A stretch of DNA of 64,000 nucleotides. Origin: Natronorubrum bangense. Lineage in GTDB: Archaea; Halobacteriota; Halobacteria; Halobacteriales; Natrialbaceae. Below, in pieces: positions 34,483 through 43,007 of this stretch. A model generated the notes under the pieces. That model ran no database searches. It had not been told where the DNA came from and was given only the letters and a program-made list of their open reading frames with translations. The stretch lies in the NCBI RefSeq assembly GCF_004799645.1, contig NZ_CP031305.1, forward strand, positions 992,001-1,056,000, in the 5' to 3' direction. How positions within the stretch are numbered: the first letter of the stretch is position 1; each line of letters starts with the position of its first letter. The position numbers were made by a program, and so were the translations under genes.

Positions 34483-36501
34483 ATGATCGCCGGCGTGTCG
34501 ACCGGCGCGCTGGTCGTTTTCGGACTCATCGCCGTCGCGCTCCTCCTGTTCGTTACCGAAGCGATCCCAACCGACGTGACGGCAATCGGGATCATCGTCG
34601 CGCTGGCCGCCCTCGAGCCAGTGACCGGCGTCGGCTACCGAGCAGCGATTTCGGGCTTTGCGAGCACCGCGACCATCACGATTGTCGCCATGTACATGCT
34701 CAGCGCAGGGATCCAGCAGACTGGGCTGGTCCAGCGACTCGGCCTCTGGCTCGCTCGGTTTACTCGCGGCAGCGAGACGCGAGCGTTAGCGGCGACGATC
34801 GCCACGACAGGGCCGCTTGCGGGCGTTATCAACAACACGCCCGTGGTCGCGGTCTTCATCCCGATGATCTCCGAACTCGCCGAGAAGACGGGCATCTCGC
34901 CGTCGAAACTGCTCTTGCCACTTTCGTATGCGGCGATCCTCGGTGGTACCCTGACGCTCATCGGGACGTCGACGAACCTGCTCGCCAGCGAGTTCGCCGT
35001 CGACCTCCTCGGGCGGGATCCGATCGGCATGTTCGAGTTCACGCTTCTCGGGCTCGTCATCCTGTCCGTCGGCTTAGCGTATCTCATGACCGTCGGCCGG
35101 TGGCTGACGCCCGCACGAATCCCTGCCGACGCGGATCTCGTCGAGGAGTTCGACCTCGAGGACCACCTCACCCACGTTCGTGTCGGCTCGAACTCGGCGG
35201 CGGTTGGCAACACTGTCGGCGACCTCGAGGAACGAACTGAGGCAAACGTTCGGATTCTGCAGCTTCGCCGCGAATCCGACCTCGAGACGGATGAGACAGC
35301 ACAACTCCTCGAGTACGACGCAGACGACATCGACGCAGCTGCCGGCCCAAGCACTCGAGAGCAGCAGCTACAGGAAGTCAACGGCCTCGAGTCCGAGCCT
35401 GTCGATCCCGACGTCATCGATACACCCGACGACGACCAGCGCGACGCCGAGGACGAATCGTACGTCGCGGTCAGAACTGACCAGCGAATTCGCGAGGATG
35501 ACGTGCTTACGGTCCACGGCACCCTACAGGCAGTCAACCAGTTCGTCGCGAATCAGGGACTCCACCAGCTCGTCCGCAAGCCAGTGACCGACGAGACGTT
35601 CGACGAGTCGACCAGCGAGGATCTGCTCGCGAAGGCGATCGTGCCCGACAAATCCTCGTTCGTGGGCGAAACCCTCGCCGAAACCCGTCTTCGTGAGCTC
35701 TACGGGACGACCGTGCTCGCGATCCGTCACGACGGCGAGTTGCTCCGGACCGATCTCGGCGACCATCGGCTCGAGGCTGGTGACGTCCTTCTGGTTCAGA
35801 CGATCCCCAGTTCGATCCGCCATTTCACCGACTCGAGCGACCTCGTCGTCATCGAAGAGGACGCCTTCGACTGGCTGCTCGAGGACGATGTCGACGACCT
35901 CGCGCCGCTGTCGCCGAAGACCCCAATCATGATCGCAGTCATGGCAGGGGTGGTCGGGACGGCCGCACTCGGGGGTGCCCCCATCGTGATCAGCGCACTC
36001 GCTGGCGTCTTCCTCATGGTCGTCACCGGCTGTCTCTCGATCGGCGACGCCTACGACGCCGTCTCCTGGAACGTCATCTTCCTGCTCGCCGGCGTGATCC
36101 CGCTCGGTGTCGCCCTCGAGGCCACCGGCGGCTCACAGCTCATCGCCGCCGGGCTGGTGTCGACGGCGAGCTACCTCCCGCTCGTCCTCGTCCTGTTGTT
36201 GTTTTCGATCGTGACAGGACTGCTCGCCAACGTCATCACGCCAGTCGCGACGGTGGTGTTGATGAGCCCCATCGCGATCAACGCCGCGACGAGTCTGGAC
36301 GCCTCGGCGTTTTCGTTCCTGCTCGCGGTGATGTTCGCCTCCGCGACGTCGTTTATGACGCCCGTGGGCTACCAGACGAATCTGATGGTGTACGGCCCCG
36401 GTGGCTACGAGTTCACGGACTTCCTGCGCGTCGGTGGCCCGCTTCAGTTCCTGCTGGCGGGTGTCACGACGGCCGGCATCGTCCTCATCTGGGGGCTGTA
36501 G
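34483..36501 (+). CDS. SLC13-family permease with two RCK/TrkA-C domains
   Basis: A 672-residue transporter. About twelve membrane segments are split by a cytoplasmic insert (about 225-470) that holds two TrkA-C-like domains: VRVGSNSAAVGNTVGDLEERT and IVPDKSSFVGETLAETRLRELYG. The transport core shows GPLAGVINNTPVVAVFIP and GTSTNLLASEF, and the second-half copy SATSFMTPVGYQTNLMV. Such DASS/SLC13 members carry sulfate, dicarboxylates or other anions with Na+; the ligand of the RCK domains is unknown. The start is uncertain: an in-frame ATG at 34435 has TATTATTTT about 23 nt upstream, so a 16-residue longer protein is possible. Confidence 0.9.
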   Translation: MIAGVSTGALVVFGLIAVALLLFVTEAIPTDVTAIGIIVALAALEPVTGVGYRAAISGFASTATITIVAMYMLSAGIQQTGLVQRLGLWLARFTRGSETRALAATIATTGPLAGVINNTPVVAVFIPMISELAEKTGISPSKLLLPLSYAAILGGTLTLIGTSTNLLASEFAVDLLGRDPIGMFEFTLLGLVILSVGLAYLMTVGRWLTPARIPADADLVEEFDLEDHLTHVRVGSNSAAVGNTVGDLEERTEANVRILQLRRESDLETDETAQLLEYDADDIDAAAGPSTREQQLQEVNGLESEPVDPDVIDTPDDDQRDAEDESYVAVRTDQRIREDDVLTVHGTLQAVNQFVANQGLHQLVRKPVTDETFDESTSEDLLAKAIVPDKSSFVGETLAETRLRELYGTTVLAIRHDGELLRTDLGDHRLEAGDVLLVQTIPSSIRHFTDSSDLVVIEEDAFDWLLEDDVDDLAPLSPKTPIMIAVMAGVVGTAALGGAPIVISALAGVFLMVVTGCLSIGDAYDAVSWNVIFLLAGVIPLGVALEATGGSQLIAAGLVSTASYLPLVLVLLLFSIVTGLLANVITPVATVVLMSPIAINAATSLDASAFSFLLAVMFASATSFMTPVGYQTNLMVYGPGGYEFTDFLRVGGPLQFLLAGVTTAGIVLIWGL

Positions 36502-36573
36502 CGACGGCCGGACGATTTCGGTCACCAGTGCCGGTACTCGAGGGGTTTACACGCCACAGCCGCTAGCTTCGCT

Positions 36574-37959
36574 ATGATCCTGTTCTGGCATCGCCGCGAC
36601 CGACGGCTCGCGGACAATCGCGGACTGGCCGCAGCAGCCGACGCCGACGAGAGGCCGGTCGTCCCCGTCTACGTCTTCGATCCTGCTGTCACCGAGCAGA
36701 TGGGTGAGCGGAAACGCGCGTTCGTCGAGCGCACCGTCGACGCGCTCAGACGCCAGTATCGCGCGTTGGGACGCGAGCTGCTCGTTCGACACGGCCCCGC
36801 AGCTGATGTCCTCACTGCTCTCAGTGGCGAGTACGATGTCGAGCGGCTCGTCTACAACGACTGCACCGACGCCGCCCGCCAAGCGCAGACCGATGCCGTC
36901 GAGGCCGCCCTCGAGATCCCACTCGAGTCCCACGTCGATTCGGTGCTCGTCGATCCCGCCAGCCTCGAGCCGTCGTATCCGACGTATTCGCAGTTCGCTG
37001 CCGACTGGGAGACACACACGAACGCACCGCCGGCACCCGAACCCACCCCCGACGCGCTCGCCGACATCACGGACACCGAATCGATCCCGACGACCGCGAC
37101 GGACATCGAGCTTCCGACGGCGGGATACGACGCCGCAAGCGCCCGTCTCGAGTCGTTCTGTGCGTCGGGAATAGTCCACTATCGTGAGACACGGGACGAC
37201 CTCGCGCGGGCCGTCGACGAGCCGACACAGGCCGTCTCTCGGCTCTCACCGTATCTGGCCGTCGGCGCGATCGGGATTCGGGAAGTCTGGCAGCGAGTCA
37301 CGGACGTCCTCGAGACAGTCGACGGCCGCGACCGGCGAAACGTCGAGAAGTACGCCGACGAACTCACCTGGCGCGAACACAACTATCATCTGCTCTCCGA
37401 CACGCCCACCCTCGAGACCGAGAACTACGACGATCCACCGAACGAGATCGCCTGGCGAAACGACGCCGACGAGTTCGCGGCCTGGAAACGCGGCGAGACG
37501 GGGTATCCACTCGTCGACGCCGGAATGCGCCAACTCGAGTGCGAGGGGTACATTCACAATCGGCCGCGACAGGTCGTCGCGAGTTTCCTGACCAAACACC
37601 TCCTGATCGACTGGCGACGCGGCGCGGCCCACTTCAGGGACCGACTGCTCGATCACGACCCAGCAGTCAACGCCGGCAACTGGCAGTGGATCGCCTCGAC
37701 GGGCACCGACTCCGTCGACGTACGGATCTTCGACCCGGTCGCACAGCTCGCAAAATACGACGCCGACGCCACGTTCGTCCGCGAGTACGTCCCCGAACTC
37801 GAGTCGGTGCCCGCCGAACACATCGTCGAGTGGCCGACGCTCTCGAGTGAGCGTCGACAGGCGCTTGCACCCGGCTACCCGGCCCCGATCGTCGATCGAA
37901 ACGGAGCCTACGAACGAGCCCAGCGGGTCTTCGAGCGAGCGCTCGGAAAACGAGACTGA
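36574..37959 (+). CDS. phr: Deoxyribodipyrimidine photolyase
   Basis: A 461-residue flavoprotein that repairs UV-induced pyrimidine dimers with light. The N-terminal antenna domain starts ILFWHRRDRRLADNRGL. The FAD-binding helical domain has SRLSPYLAVGAIGIREVW, WREHNYHLL, GYPLVDAGMRQLECEGYIHNRPRQVVASFLTKHLLIDWR and NWQWIASTGTDSVDVRIFDPVAQ, matching CPD class I photolyases. Light-exposed salterns make such an enzyme expected. A GTTTACAC element is centred 27 nt upstream of the ATG. It converges with the dephospho-CoA kinase gene. Confidence 0.94.
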   Translation: MILFWHRRDRRLADNRGLAAAADADERPVVPVYVFDPAVTEQMGERKRAFVERTVDALRRQYRALGRELLVRHGPAADVLTALSGEYDVERLVYNDCTDAARQAQTDAVEAALEIPLESHVDSVLVDPASLEPSYPTYSQFAADWETHTNAPPAPEPTPDALADITDTESIPTTATDIELPTAGYDAASARLESFCASGIVHYRETRDDLARAVDEPTQAVSRLSPYLAVGAIGIREVWQRVTDVLETVDGRDRRNVEKYADELTWREHNYHLLSDTPTLETENYDDPPNEIAWRNDADEFAAWKRGETGYPLVDAGMRQLECEGYIHNRPRQVVASFLTKHLLIDWRRGAAHFRDRLLDHDPAVNAGNWQWIASTGTDSVDVRIFDPVAQLAKYDADATFVREYVPELESVPAEHIVEWPTLSSERRQALAPGYPAPIVDRNGAYERAQRVFERALGKRD

Positions 37960-37973
37960 CGGCGTTCGGCGGG

Positions 37974-38543
37974 CTACTCGAGCACGTCCCAAAACCGCTC
38001 CGTGTCGCCCTCAAATCGCTCGAGCAGGGCACGCATCTCCGCACGGTGGTCGTCGGTGACTTTCACGTGGACCATCCCCTCGTCGGGCTGGCCGTAGACG
38101 ACGCTCGCTCCTTCAGGAGCGGCGACGATCGCCGGCAGCGCGACCAGATCCTCCTCGCCGTCGACGAGGATCGTCGTCGGCTTCTCGCGATCGAAGGCGT
38201 CGACAAGCGTTTCGATCATCTCCGCAGAGAGCGCGCCAGGCGGGTTCGTGGCCTCGAGCGTTGTCTCTTCGGTGACGGTCGCGCGGATCTCCTCGTCGAC
38301 AGCCTCCCGTTTGGTCCGTTCGTCGACGACGGCGACATCCGGCGGCCGTCCGGCCTCGAGGAAGTGATAGGTAACGACGTCGCCGACGGCGATCAGTGGG
38401 CCGTCGACGGCCTCGAGCAGCCGGTCGGCATCGGTTTCGATCGGGCCCATCGGCTCTTTGAGTTCATGTCGGAGCGCGTCGGGAAGAACTAGCAGTTGCT
38501 CGTCGCTGTCGGCGGACGCCGAACGGTCGTCCTCGCCAGGCAC
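37974..38543 (-). CDS. GTP-dependent dephospho-CoA kinase (archaeal DUF359 type)
   Basis: A 189-residue protein matching the archaeal COG1909/DUF359 family, shown in Thermococcus to phosphorylate dephospho-CoA to CoA using GTP. Visible conserved pieces are VGDVVTYHFLEAGRPPDVAVVDERTKRE, ATNPPGALSAEMIETL, and VDGEEDLVALPAIVAAPEGASVVYGQPDEGMVHVKV. Length is normal for the family. It starts at a GTG codon 2 nt after the spt4 stop, so it is the last gene of the eif2g-PIN-rpo7-spt4 operon. The same neighbourhood with spt4 is common in euryarchaea, which supports the call. Confidence 0.9.
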   Translation of the reverse strand: MPGEDDRSASADSDEQLLVLPDALRHELKEPMGPIETDADRLLEAVDGPLIAVGDVVTYHFLEAGRPPDVAVVDERTKREAVDEEIRATVTEETTLEATNPPGALSAEMIETLVDAFDREKPTTILVDGEEDLVALPAIVAAPEGASVVYGQPDEGMVHVKVTDDHRAEMRALLERFEGDTERFWDVLE

Positions 38544-38545
38544 GG

Positions 38546-38743
38546 CTACCGGACCTTCAGTGCGTACGCGCCGGGTTCGGTCACCTGCATCTCGGTCGCG
38601 ATTTCGCTCTCCTCGGGGTGGGCGATGACGACGTAGCCGGCCCAGTCTTCGGTCAGCGACGAGGAGTTACAGGCGTCGCAGGTTTCGTTGTCCGGATCGT
38701 TGACCCGGTGACACTCACGACAGACGAGACGGTCAGCGGCCAT
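38546..38743 (-). CDS. spt4: Transcription elongation factor Spt4 (RpoE'')
   Basis: A 65-residue zinc protein: CRECHRVNDPDNETCDACNSSS provides the Cys4 site, followed by LTEDWAGYVVIAHPEESEIATEM, the Spt5-binding face. Spt4 pairs with the NGN domain of Spt5 and bridges the RNA polymerase clamp to keep elongation processive. It is encoded 2 nt after rpo7 and 2 nt before the dephospho-CoA kinase gene. Confidence 0.95.
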   Translation of the reverse strand: MAADRLVCRECHRVNDPDNETCDACNSSSLTEDWAGYVVIAHPEESEIATEMQVTEPGAYALKVR

Positions 38744-38745
38744 GG

Positions 38746-39315
38746 TTATTCACCCGCTGGCGCTTCGCGTTTCTCGTGTTCTTCCTCGAGCCAGCCGTGT
38801 TTGCCGAGACCGGGCTGTTTCGCCGTCAGGCCGATCTTCGAGTCACGCGGGTTGCGCTCGTCGATGCTCTTGGTGACGATACGAGCGCGGACGGCGTCCT
38901 CGACGCCGAGTGTTTGGTTGGATTCGCTCGAGGCGAGTTGCTGGTTCTCGCCGTCGAACGCGAGGTACTCGTCGCTGATCTGTGAGACGTGGAGCAGGCC
39001 GTCGACGGGGCCGATGCCGACGAAAGCGCCGAACTCGACGACTTCGACGACGGTGCCGTCGACGACTTCCTGCATCTGTGGATCGAAGGTGACGGCGTCG
39101 AAGTCGGCTTCGTAGTAGACGCCCGGTTGGTTGGGCAGCACCGTCCCCTCACCGATGTCGTGGACTTCGGTGACCGAGACGACGCTTCCGACCTCTTCGT
39201 CCATGCGGCCTTCGAGTTTGTCCTGCAGCAGTCGCTTCACGAGGTCCGGCGAGACGTCGCCGAGTTCCTCCGGTGGTACTTCTACCGTGTCTTTTAGTCT
39301 GACCCGTTTGTACAT
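38746..39315 (-). CDS. rpo7: RNA polymerase subunit Rpo7 (RpoE')
   Basis: A 189-residue stalk subunit of archaeal RNA polymerase. The N-terminal tip domain (MYKRVRLKDTVEVPPEELG, LLQDKLEGRMDEEVGSVVSVTEV) is followed by an S1 RNA-binding fold (VDGTVVEVVEFGAFVGIGPVDGLLHVSQISDEYL). With Rpo4 it binds the nascent transcript. It sits between the PIN-domain gene (no gap: the PIN stop directly follows the rpo7 start on this map) and spt4. Confidence 0.97.
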   Translation of the reverse strand: MYKRVRLKDTVEVPPEELGDVSPDLVKRLLQDKLEGRMDEEVGSVVSVTEVHDIGEGTVLPNQPGVYYEADFDAVTFDPQMQEVVDGTVVEVVEFGAFVGIGPVDGLLHVSQISDEYLAFDGENQQLASSESNQTLGVEDAVRARIVTKSIDERNPRDSKIGLTAKQPGLGKHGWLEEEHEKREAPAGE

Positions 39316-39708
39316 CTATGGTTGAGTGATCGCTAACTTGTTTCTCCCGCGTAATGCAATTACCGGTACACGCGCTTCGAGTACCCGGTCGCCCAGCGGG
39401 CGGTCGTTCGTGACGACGTAGTCGACGACACCCTCGCGGGCGAGTTCGACCAGCGCGTCGTCAGCGTACGATGCGTCCGTGTCGACGACGAGACAGCGCT
39501 CGGTCGCGAGATCGTGACCGACGTTTGCTGCCGTCCCCTCGCAGCCGCCCTTCTCCGAGAGTCGACGGAGCTCTTCGATGACGGCCTGAGGGGCCATCAG
39601 TTCGTATCCATCGAGCACTCGGTCAAGCTCGTCGAACAGTCGAACGTCGAGTTCGACCGGCATCATGAGCGCGCTCGTATCGAGGGCGACCTGCGTCGGG
39701 GAAGTCAT
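39316..39708 (-). CDS. PIN-domain endoribonuclease (Fcf1/Utp24-like)
   Basis: A 130-residue PIN domain with its acidic centre intact: ALDTSALM (Asp10), AVIEELRRL (Glu), YADDALVELA (Asp) and VTNDRPLGDR (Asp). This small type resembles archaeal relatives of Fcf1/Utp24, the nuclease of 18S rRNA processing, more than VapC toxins, because no antitoxin gene precedes it and it is embedded between eif2g and rpo7. Ribosome or rRNA maturation is the likely role. The ATG at 39708 matches the domain start and lies 14 nt after the eif2g stop. Confidence 0.88.
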   Translation of the reverse strand: MTSPTQVALDTSALMMPVELDVRLFDELDRVLDGYELMAPQAVIEELRRLSEKGGCEGTAANVGHDLATERCLVVDTDASYADDALVELAREGVVDYVVTNDRPLGDRVLEARVPVIALRGRNKLAITQP

Positions 39709-39722
39709 GCTCGTCGCTGTCG

Positions 39723-40955
39723 TTATTCTTTGAGCGTTCCGAGTCCAATCAGCCGCCAACGAGCGCCGATGCGGCGGTTGATCGCGATCTTTGCGCCTGG
39801 TTCAGCGGCAACGGGCCGTTTGAGATTGACCTCGCATTCGCCCTCACGGGCACTGGTCACGGCACCGACTGTCGTCGCAGTTCCAACGGTCATCATCAGC
39901 GGCTCGCCAGTGCTGATCTCGTCGACGGTCTCGCCGTGTTCGGCCCCGACGATACGATCAAGCAGGTCGACGTCCATAGTGAACTCCTGCCAGGTCGGCG
40001 GCAGCGTCCCCGGTGGGCCTGCCAGTCGACCGGCGAGGGCGTCGCCTTTCGTCAGTGCGGGGTCGAGTCCGGTGCCGACGCCGAGGAGGCCACCCGGTGT
40101 GACTGTCTCCGCGGACTCGCCGCCAGCCTGCAGCGAGCGAATCGACGTCTCGATCGGGACGTACTCGGTCTGGCCACCTTCCTCGATTTCGCGGCCGGGA
40201 CGGATCTCGATCTCGTCGTCGACCTCGAGTTCACCCTGGACGAGGCTGCCGCCGAGGACGCCGCCGGCGAGGTTTTCGTGGGTGGTTCCCGGTTTGTTGA
40301 TGTCGAAACTGCGGGCGACGTGCATCCGTGGGTCGGCGTCGGGATCCCGGTCGGGTGTGGGGATCTCCTCTTCGATCGCCTGCATCAGTAGGTCGAGGTT
40401 GACTTCCTGGCCAGCCGAAACCGGGACAACGGGTGCGTCTTCGGCAACGGTTCCCTCGACGAACTCCTGAATCTCCTCGTAGTTCTGTCGGGCCTGATCG
40501 CCGCTGACGAGGTCGACCTTGTTCTGGGCGATGACGATGTTGTCGATGCCGATGATGTCGAGCGCCATCAGGTGCTCTTCGGTCTGGGGCTGTGGGACGG
40601 ATTCGCTGGCACTGATGACCAACACGGCACCGTCCATCAGCGATGCGCCAGAGAGCATCGTTGCCATCAGCGTCTCGTGACCTGGGGCGTCGACGAACGA
40701 AACGGTCCGCAGCGGCTCACTCGGCGAGCCGTCCGGACACTCCTCTTCGACGGTGTAACATTCGGGTTCGTCAAGCTCCGCACAGTGGCGGAACGTGGCG
40801 TCGGCGTAGCCAAGCCTGATGGAGATTCCGCGTTTCATCTCCTCACTGTGCTGGTCAGTCCACGAGCCGCTGAGGGCCTGTACCAGCGTGGTCTTGCCAT
40901 GGTCGACGTGACCGACGAGCCCGATGTTCACCTCCGGTTGTTGATTTCCTGCCAT
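39723..40955 (-). CDS. eif2g: Translation initiation factor aIF2 gamma subunit
   Basis: A 410-residue GTPase that with alpha and beta subunits brings initiator tRNA to the small subunit. G motifs are GHVDHGKTT (15-23), DAPGH and NKVD. A Cys-rich insert ([19 protein letters not shown]) takes the place of the usual zinc knuckle. Domains II and III follow, with [24 protein letters not shown]. It leads the operon with PIN, rpo7, spt4 and dephospho-CoA kinase genes. CTTATCTAAG about 24 nt upstream of the ATG is a possible TATA element. Confidence 0.97.
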   Translation of the reverse strand: MAGNQQPEVNIGLVGHVDHGKTTLVQALSGSWTDQHSEEMKRGISIRLGYADATFRHCAELDEPECYTVEEECPDGSPSEPLRTVSFVDAPGHETLMATMLSGASLMDGAVLVISASESVPQPQTEEHLMALDIIGIDNIVIAQNKVDLVSGDQARQNYEEIQEFVEGTVAEDAPVVPVSAGQEVNLDLLMQAIEEEIPTPDRDPDADPRMHVARSFDINKPGTTHENLAGGVLGGSLVQGELEVDDEIEIRPGREIEEGGQTEYVPIETSIRSLQAGGESAETVTPGGLLGVGTGLDPALTKGDALAGRLAGPPGTLPPTWQEFTMDVDLLDRIVGAEHGETVDEISTGEPLMMTVGTATTVGAVTSAREGECEVNLKRPVAAEPGAKIAINRRIGARWRLIGLGTLKE

Positions 40956-41104
40956 AAGACGGTGAGTAATCTTAGATAAGGGTTCCGTCGTGCGCTTGAT
41001 AAACCTACTGTTCTGAGGGCGGTTCAGCCCTGGTGATTACCATCATCTCGGCGACTGTCACGCACAGTAGGACCGTCTGCGGACGGACGCTGGTCCGATC
41101 AGTG

Positions 41105-41539
41105 CTACGGATCGACGACGAACATGGTGCCAGTGACCTCCTCGACGTCGGGTGACGAGTAGCCGATCACGTACTTCCCTTCGAACGGGAACGTCCACGA
41201 ATGGCTGGTTCCGCCGTCGCTGCCGGACCACTGACACGGGCTATGCATCTCGACCGGTTCGATCTCGCCGGCACTATCACTCCACCGCCAGGTCACCTCC
41301 GTATTCGAGTCGACCATAACAGGATCCGGATCGAACGCGGGCTCACTGCCCGGCGAGATCTGTATCTCGATCTCCGACTCACCGGTTCGATCGACCGGAT
41401 CGTAGTCATCGATCTCGTCGAGTTTCGGATCGTAGCCGTTGTCCTCCTCCTCGTCAGCCTCATCTTCGTCGCCCTCGAGACAGCCTGCTAACAGGGCTGT
41501 CGCACAGGCCGCTCCGACGACCGTCCGTCGTGTCCACAT
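41105..41539 (-). CDS. Halocyanin-like lipoprotein with incomplete copper site
   Basis: A 144-residue exported protein. MWTRRTVVGAACATALLAGC is a Tat leader with a lipobox (Cys20). An acidic spacer follows, then a cupredoxin fold (IEIQISPGSEPAFDPDPVMVDSNTEVTWRW). Halocyanins end in a strand of the type Y-x-Y-x-C-x-P-H-x-x-x-G-M; here the matching stretch is YVIGYSSPDVEEVTGTMFVV, so the Cys and the second His appear lost. A normal type-1 blue copper centre is therefore unlikely. Another MHSPCQW segment keeps His and Cys. A structural or altered metal-binding role is possible. Confidence 0.8.
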   Translation of the reverse strand: MWTRRTVVGAACATALLAGCLEGDEDEADEEEDNGYDPKLDEIDDYDPVDRTGESEIEIQISPGSEPAFDPDPVMVDSNTEVTWRWSDSAGEIEPVEMHSPCQWSGSDGGTSHSWTFPFEGKYVIGYSSPDVEEVTGTMFVVDP

Positions 41540-41651
41540 ATACGTCGCTCTATGGAATCACCGGGGATAACAGTTCGTCCATATTCGACTGTCGTACCAC
41601 GGTCGTGGCGTCCCGCGGGGTGTTTCGACGGTCAGACGGCATCCGGCACCG

Positions 41652-41879
41652 TCAGCGAACCGCATCGAGATCAACGACGGCGCCGATGTCGGCCGACAGC
41701 CAGGTGGTAAGTCGTTCCGTCTCGGAACACTCACGCGGTGTGATCGTACAGCGATCGGGCCGGTCCTGATAATGGACGACGACGCACTCGAGTGGTGGTG
41801 GCTGTTCCGAACTCGCTGCAGCCGCGGCTAATCGCTTCCGAACGGAGTGGTCGTCGTGGCCGGTTGCAGAGCCGCTCAT
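41652..41879 (-). CDS. Small haloarchaeal DUF7511-type protein
   Basis: A 75-residue protein with the conserved core LECVVVHYQDRPDRCTITPRECSETERLTTWLSADIGAVVDLDAVR, a compact alpha/beta unit that I recognise as DUF7511, known only from haloarchaea. The ATG at 41879 was chosen because upstream codons lose the acidic, haloarchaeal character. Function is unknown. It is on the same strand as the cupredoxin-like gene, 112 nt upstream of it. Confidence 0.75.
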   Translation of the reverse strand: MSGSATGHDDHSVRKRLAAAAASSEQPPPLECVVVHYQDRPDRCTITPRECSETERLTTWLSADIGAVVDLDAVR

Positions 41880-42076
41880 GGATTGATTCCCTCGAACACT
41901 ATCACTAACGTGGGTGGAGACAATCAAAACCGCTTCTAGTTGGCGTATTGAGCACTCAGTATCCACGCTGGGGTGACAGTACCAAACCGGAGATGGGCGA
42001 CCCGCGGTCGTCGGCGTCTTGACACACAACCGCGCTCGACGCGTCGTCCGCGAGTGAGCTGCAGTCAGGCAGCCAA

Positions 42077-42086
42077 AATATATAGC
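42077..42086 (+). promoter_or_regulatory. TATA box upstream of the DUF7260 gene
   Basis: AAATATATAG is a strong TATA-like sequence. Transcription would start near 42108-42112, that is, at the inverted repeat, leaving a leader of about 60 nt before the GTG at 42172. Confidence 0.5.
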
Positions 42087-42110
42087 CCACCGGTCCGCAC
42101 ACAGCCGTCT

Positions 42111-42130
42111 ATAGCTCTCGGCAGAGCTAT
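42111..42130 (+). repeat. Perfect 8-bp inverted repeat with 4-nt loop
   Basis: ATAGCTCT (42111-42118), CGGC, AGAGCTAT (42123-42130). It could be an operator at the start site or a 5'-end hairpin in the mRNA of the downstream gene. Confidence 0.7.
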
Positions 42131-42171
42131 TAGCGAGCTTTAGGAGGGCTGCGTGGCCAACAGCTGATGCC

Positions 42172-42981
42172 GTGTGTTTATCGACGCCTACCCCCACGCT
42201 CGAGTCAGCACGAGACGCCCTCGAACGAGAGTGCACACAGTTGACAGACGAACGACGGGCGTTCGACCGGTTTCGGAGGCGTGTTCGGCGGCTCGAGGCG
42301 ACACCGCTCGAACCACCACGACGCAGTGTTGGCTCCCAGCCAGCCGGACAGGTTCTCCAGCAAGCGTCACTCAGCGCGGCGTCGCGCCGACCCGATCCAA
42401 CTCGAGATGCGCTTGCGACCGTCCGAACCGCCTATCGTGAGACGGTGATGGCTGTCCCACACTACGATGATGTCTACGGCGAGTCCCGGCAGGAACACAT
42501 GGCGGGAGAACTCGGCTTGGAGGTCACAACGGCGGTCACACAGGGCACCTGGAATCTGGAGCTGAAACGATGGCTCCTCGAGTCGATCGACCACGCACTG
42601 ACCGTTCGGACACAGCTTCTCCAAGCGATCGACGACGATGCCGATGCGATCGAGACATTCGAGCGCGAGGTCACCGCGTTCCTTTCGACCCTCGAATCGC
42701 TGCTCGCCCAGCCACTTGCTCGGCTCGAGTTCAACGCGCTTCGGCTCACACGCGACAGAATTCTGTCCTTACAGACGGACTGTGACGACCTCGTCGAACG
42801 GCGTCAGGCACAGATCAGCCGGCGTCGGCGACTCACCATCGCCGAGGTTGGCTTTTTCGAACAGTACTGCTACCGAGACTGTGATGGTACGTATCCGATA
42901 CTCGACCTGCTTGCGACCTGTGGCACTCTCCTACAGCGAGCCTGCTCGCGTGTCGAGCGATATCTGGCCGCTGCGCCGTAG
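42172..42981 (+). CDS. Helical haloarchaeal protein (DUF7260 type)
   Basis: A 269-residue, mostly alpha-helical protein starting at GTG. Two long helical parts (SARDALERECTQLTDERRAFDRFRRRVRRLEA; RQAQISRRRRLTIAEVGFFEQYCY) enclose a central segment with YRETVMAVPHYDDVYGESRQEHMAGELG, which marks DUF7260 as I remember it. A C-terminal YPILDLLATCGTLLQ ends the domain. It is lineage-specific to haloarchaea and has no known function. The start is uncertain because no ATG is in frame. An inverted repeat lies about 42 nt upstream. Confidence 0.75.
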   Translation: MCLSTPTPTLESARDALERECTQLTDERRAFDRFRRRVRRLEATPLEPPRRSVGSQPAGQVLQQASLSAASRRPDPTRDALATVRTAYRETVMAVPHYDDVYGESRQEHMAGELGLEVTTAVTQGTWNLELKRWLLESIDHALTVRTQLLQAIDDDADAIETFEREVTAFLSTLESLLAQPLARLEFNALRLTRDRILSLQTDCDDLVERRQAQISRRRRLTIAEVGFFEQYCYRDCDGTYPILDLLATCGTLLQRACSRVERYLAAAP

Positions 42982-43007
42982 CAATCGGGTTTTTAGCTGT
43001 GAACCGA

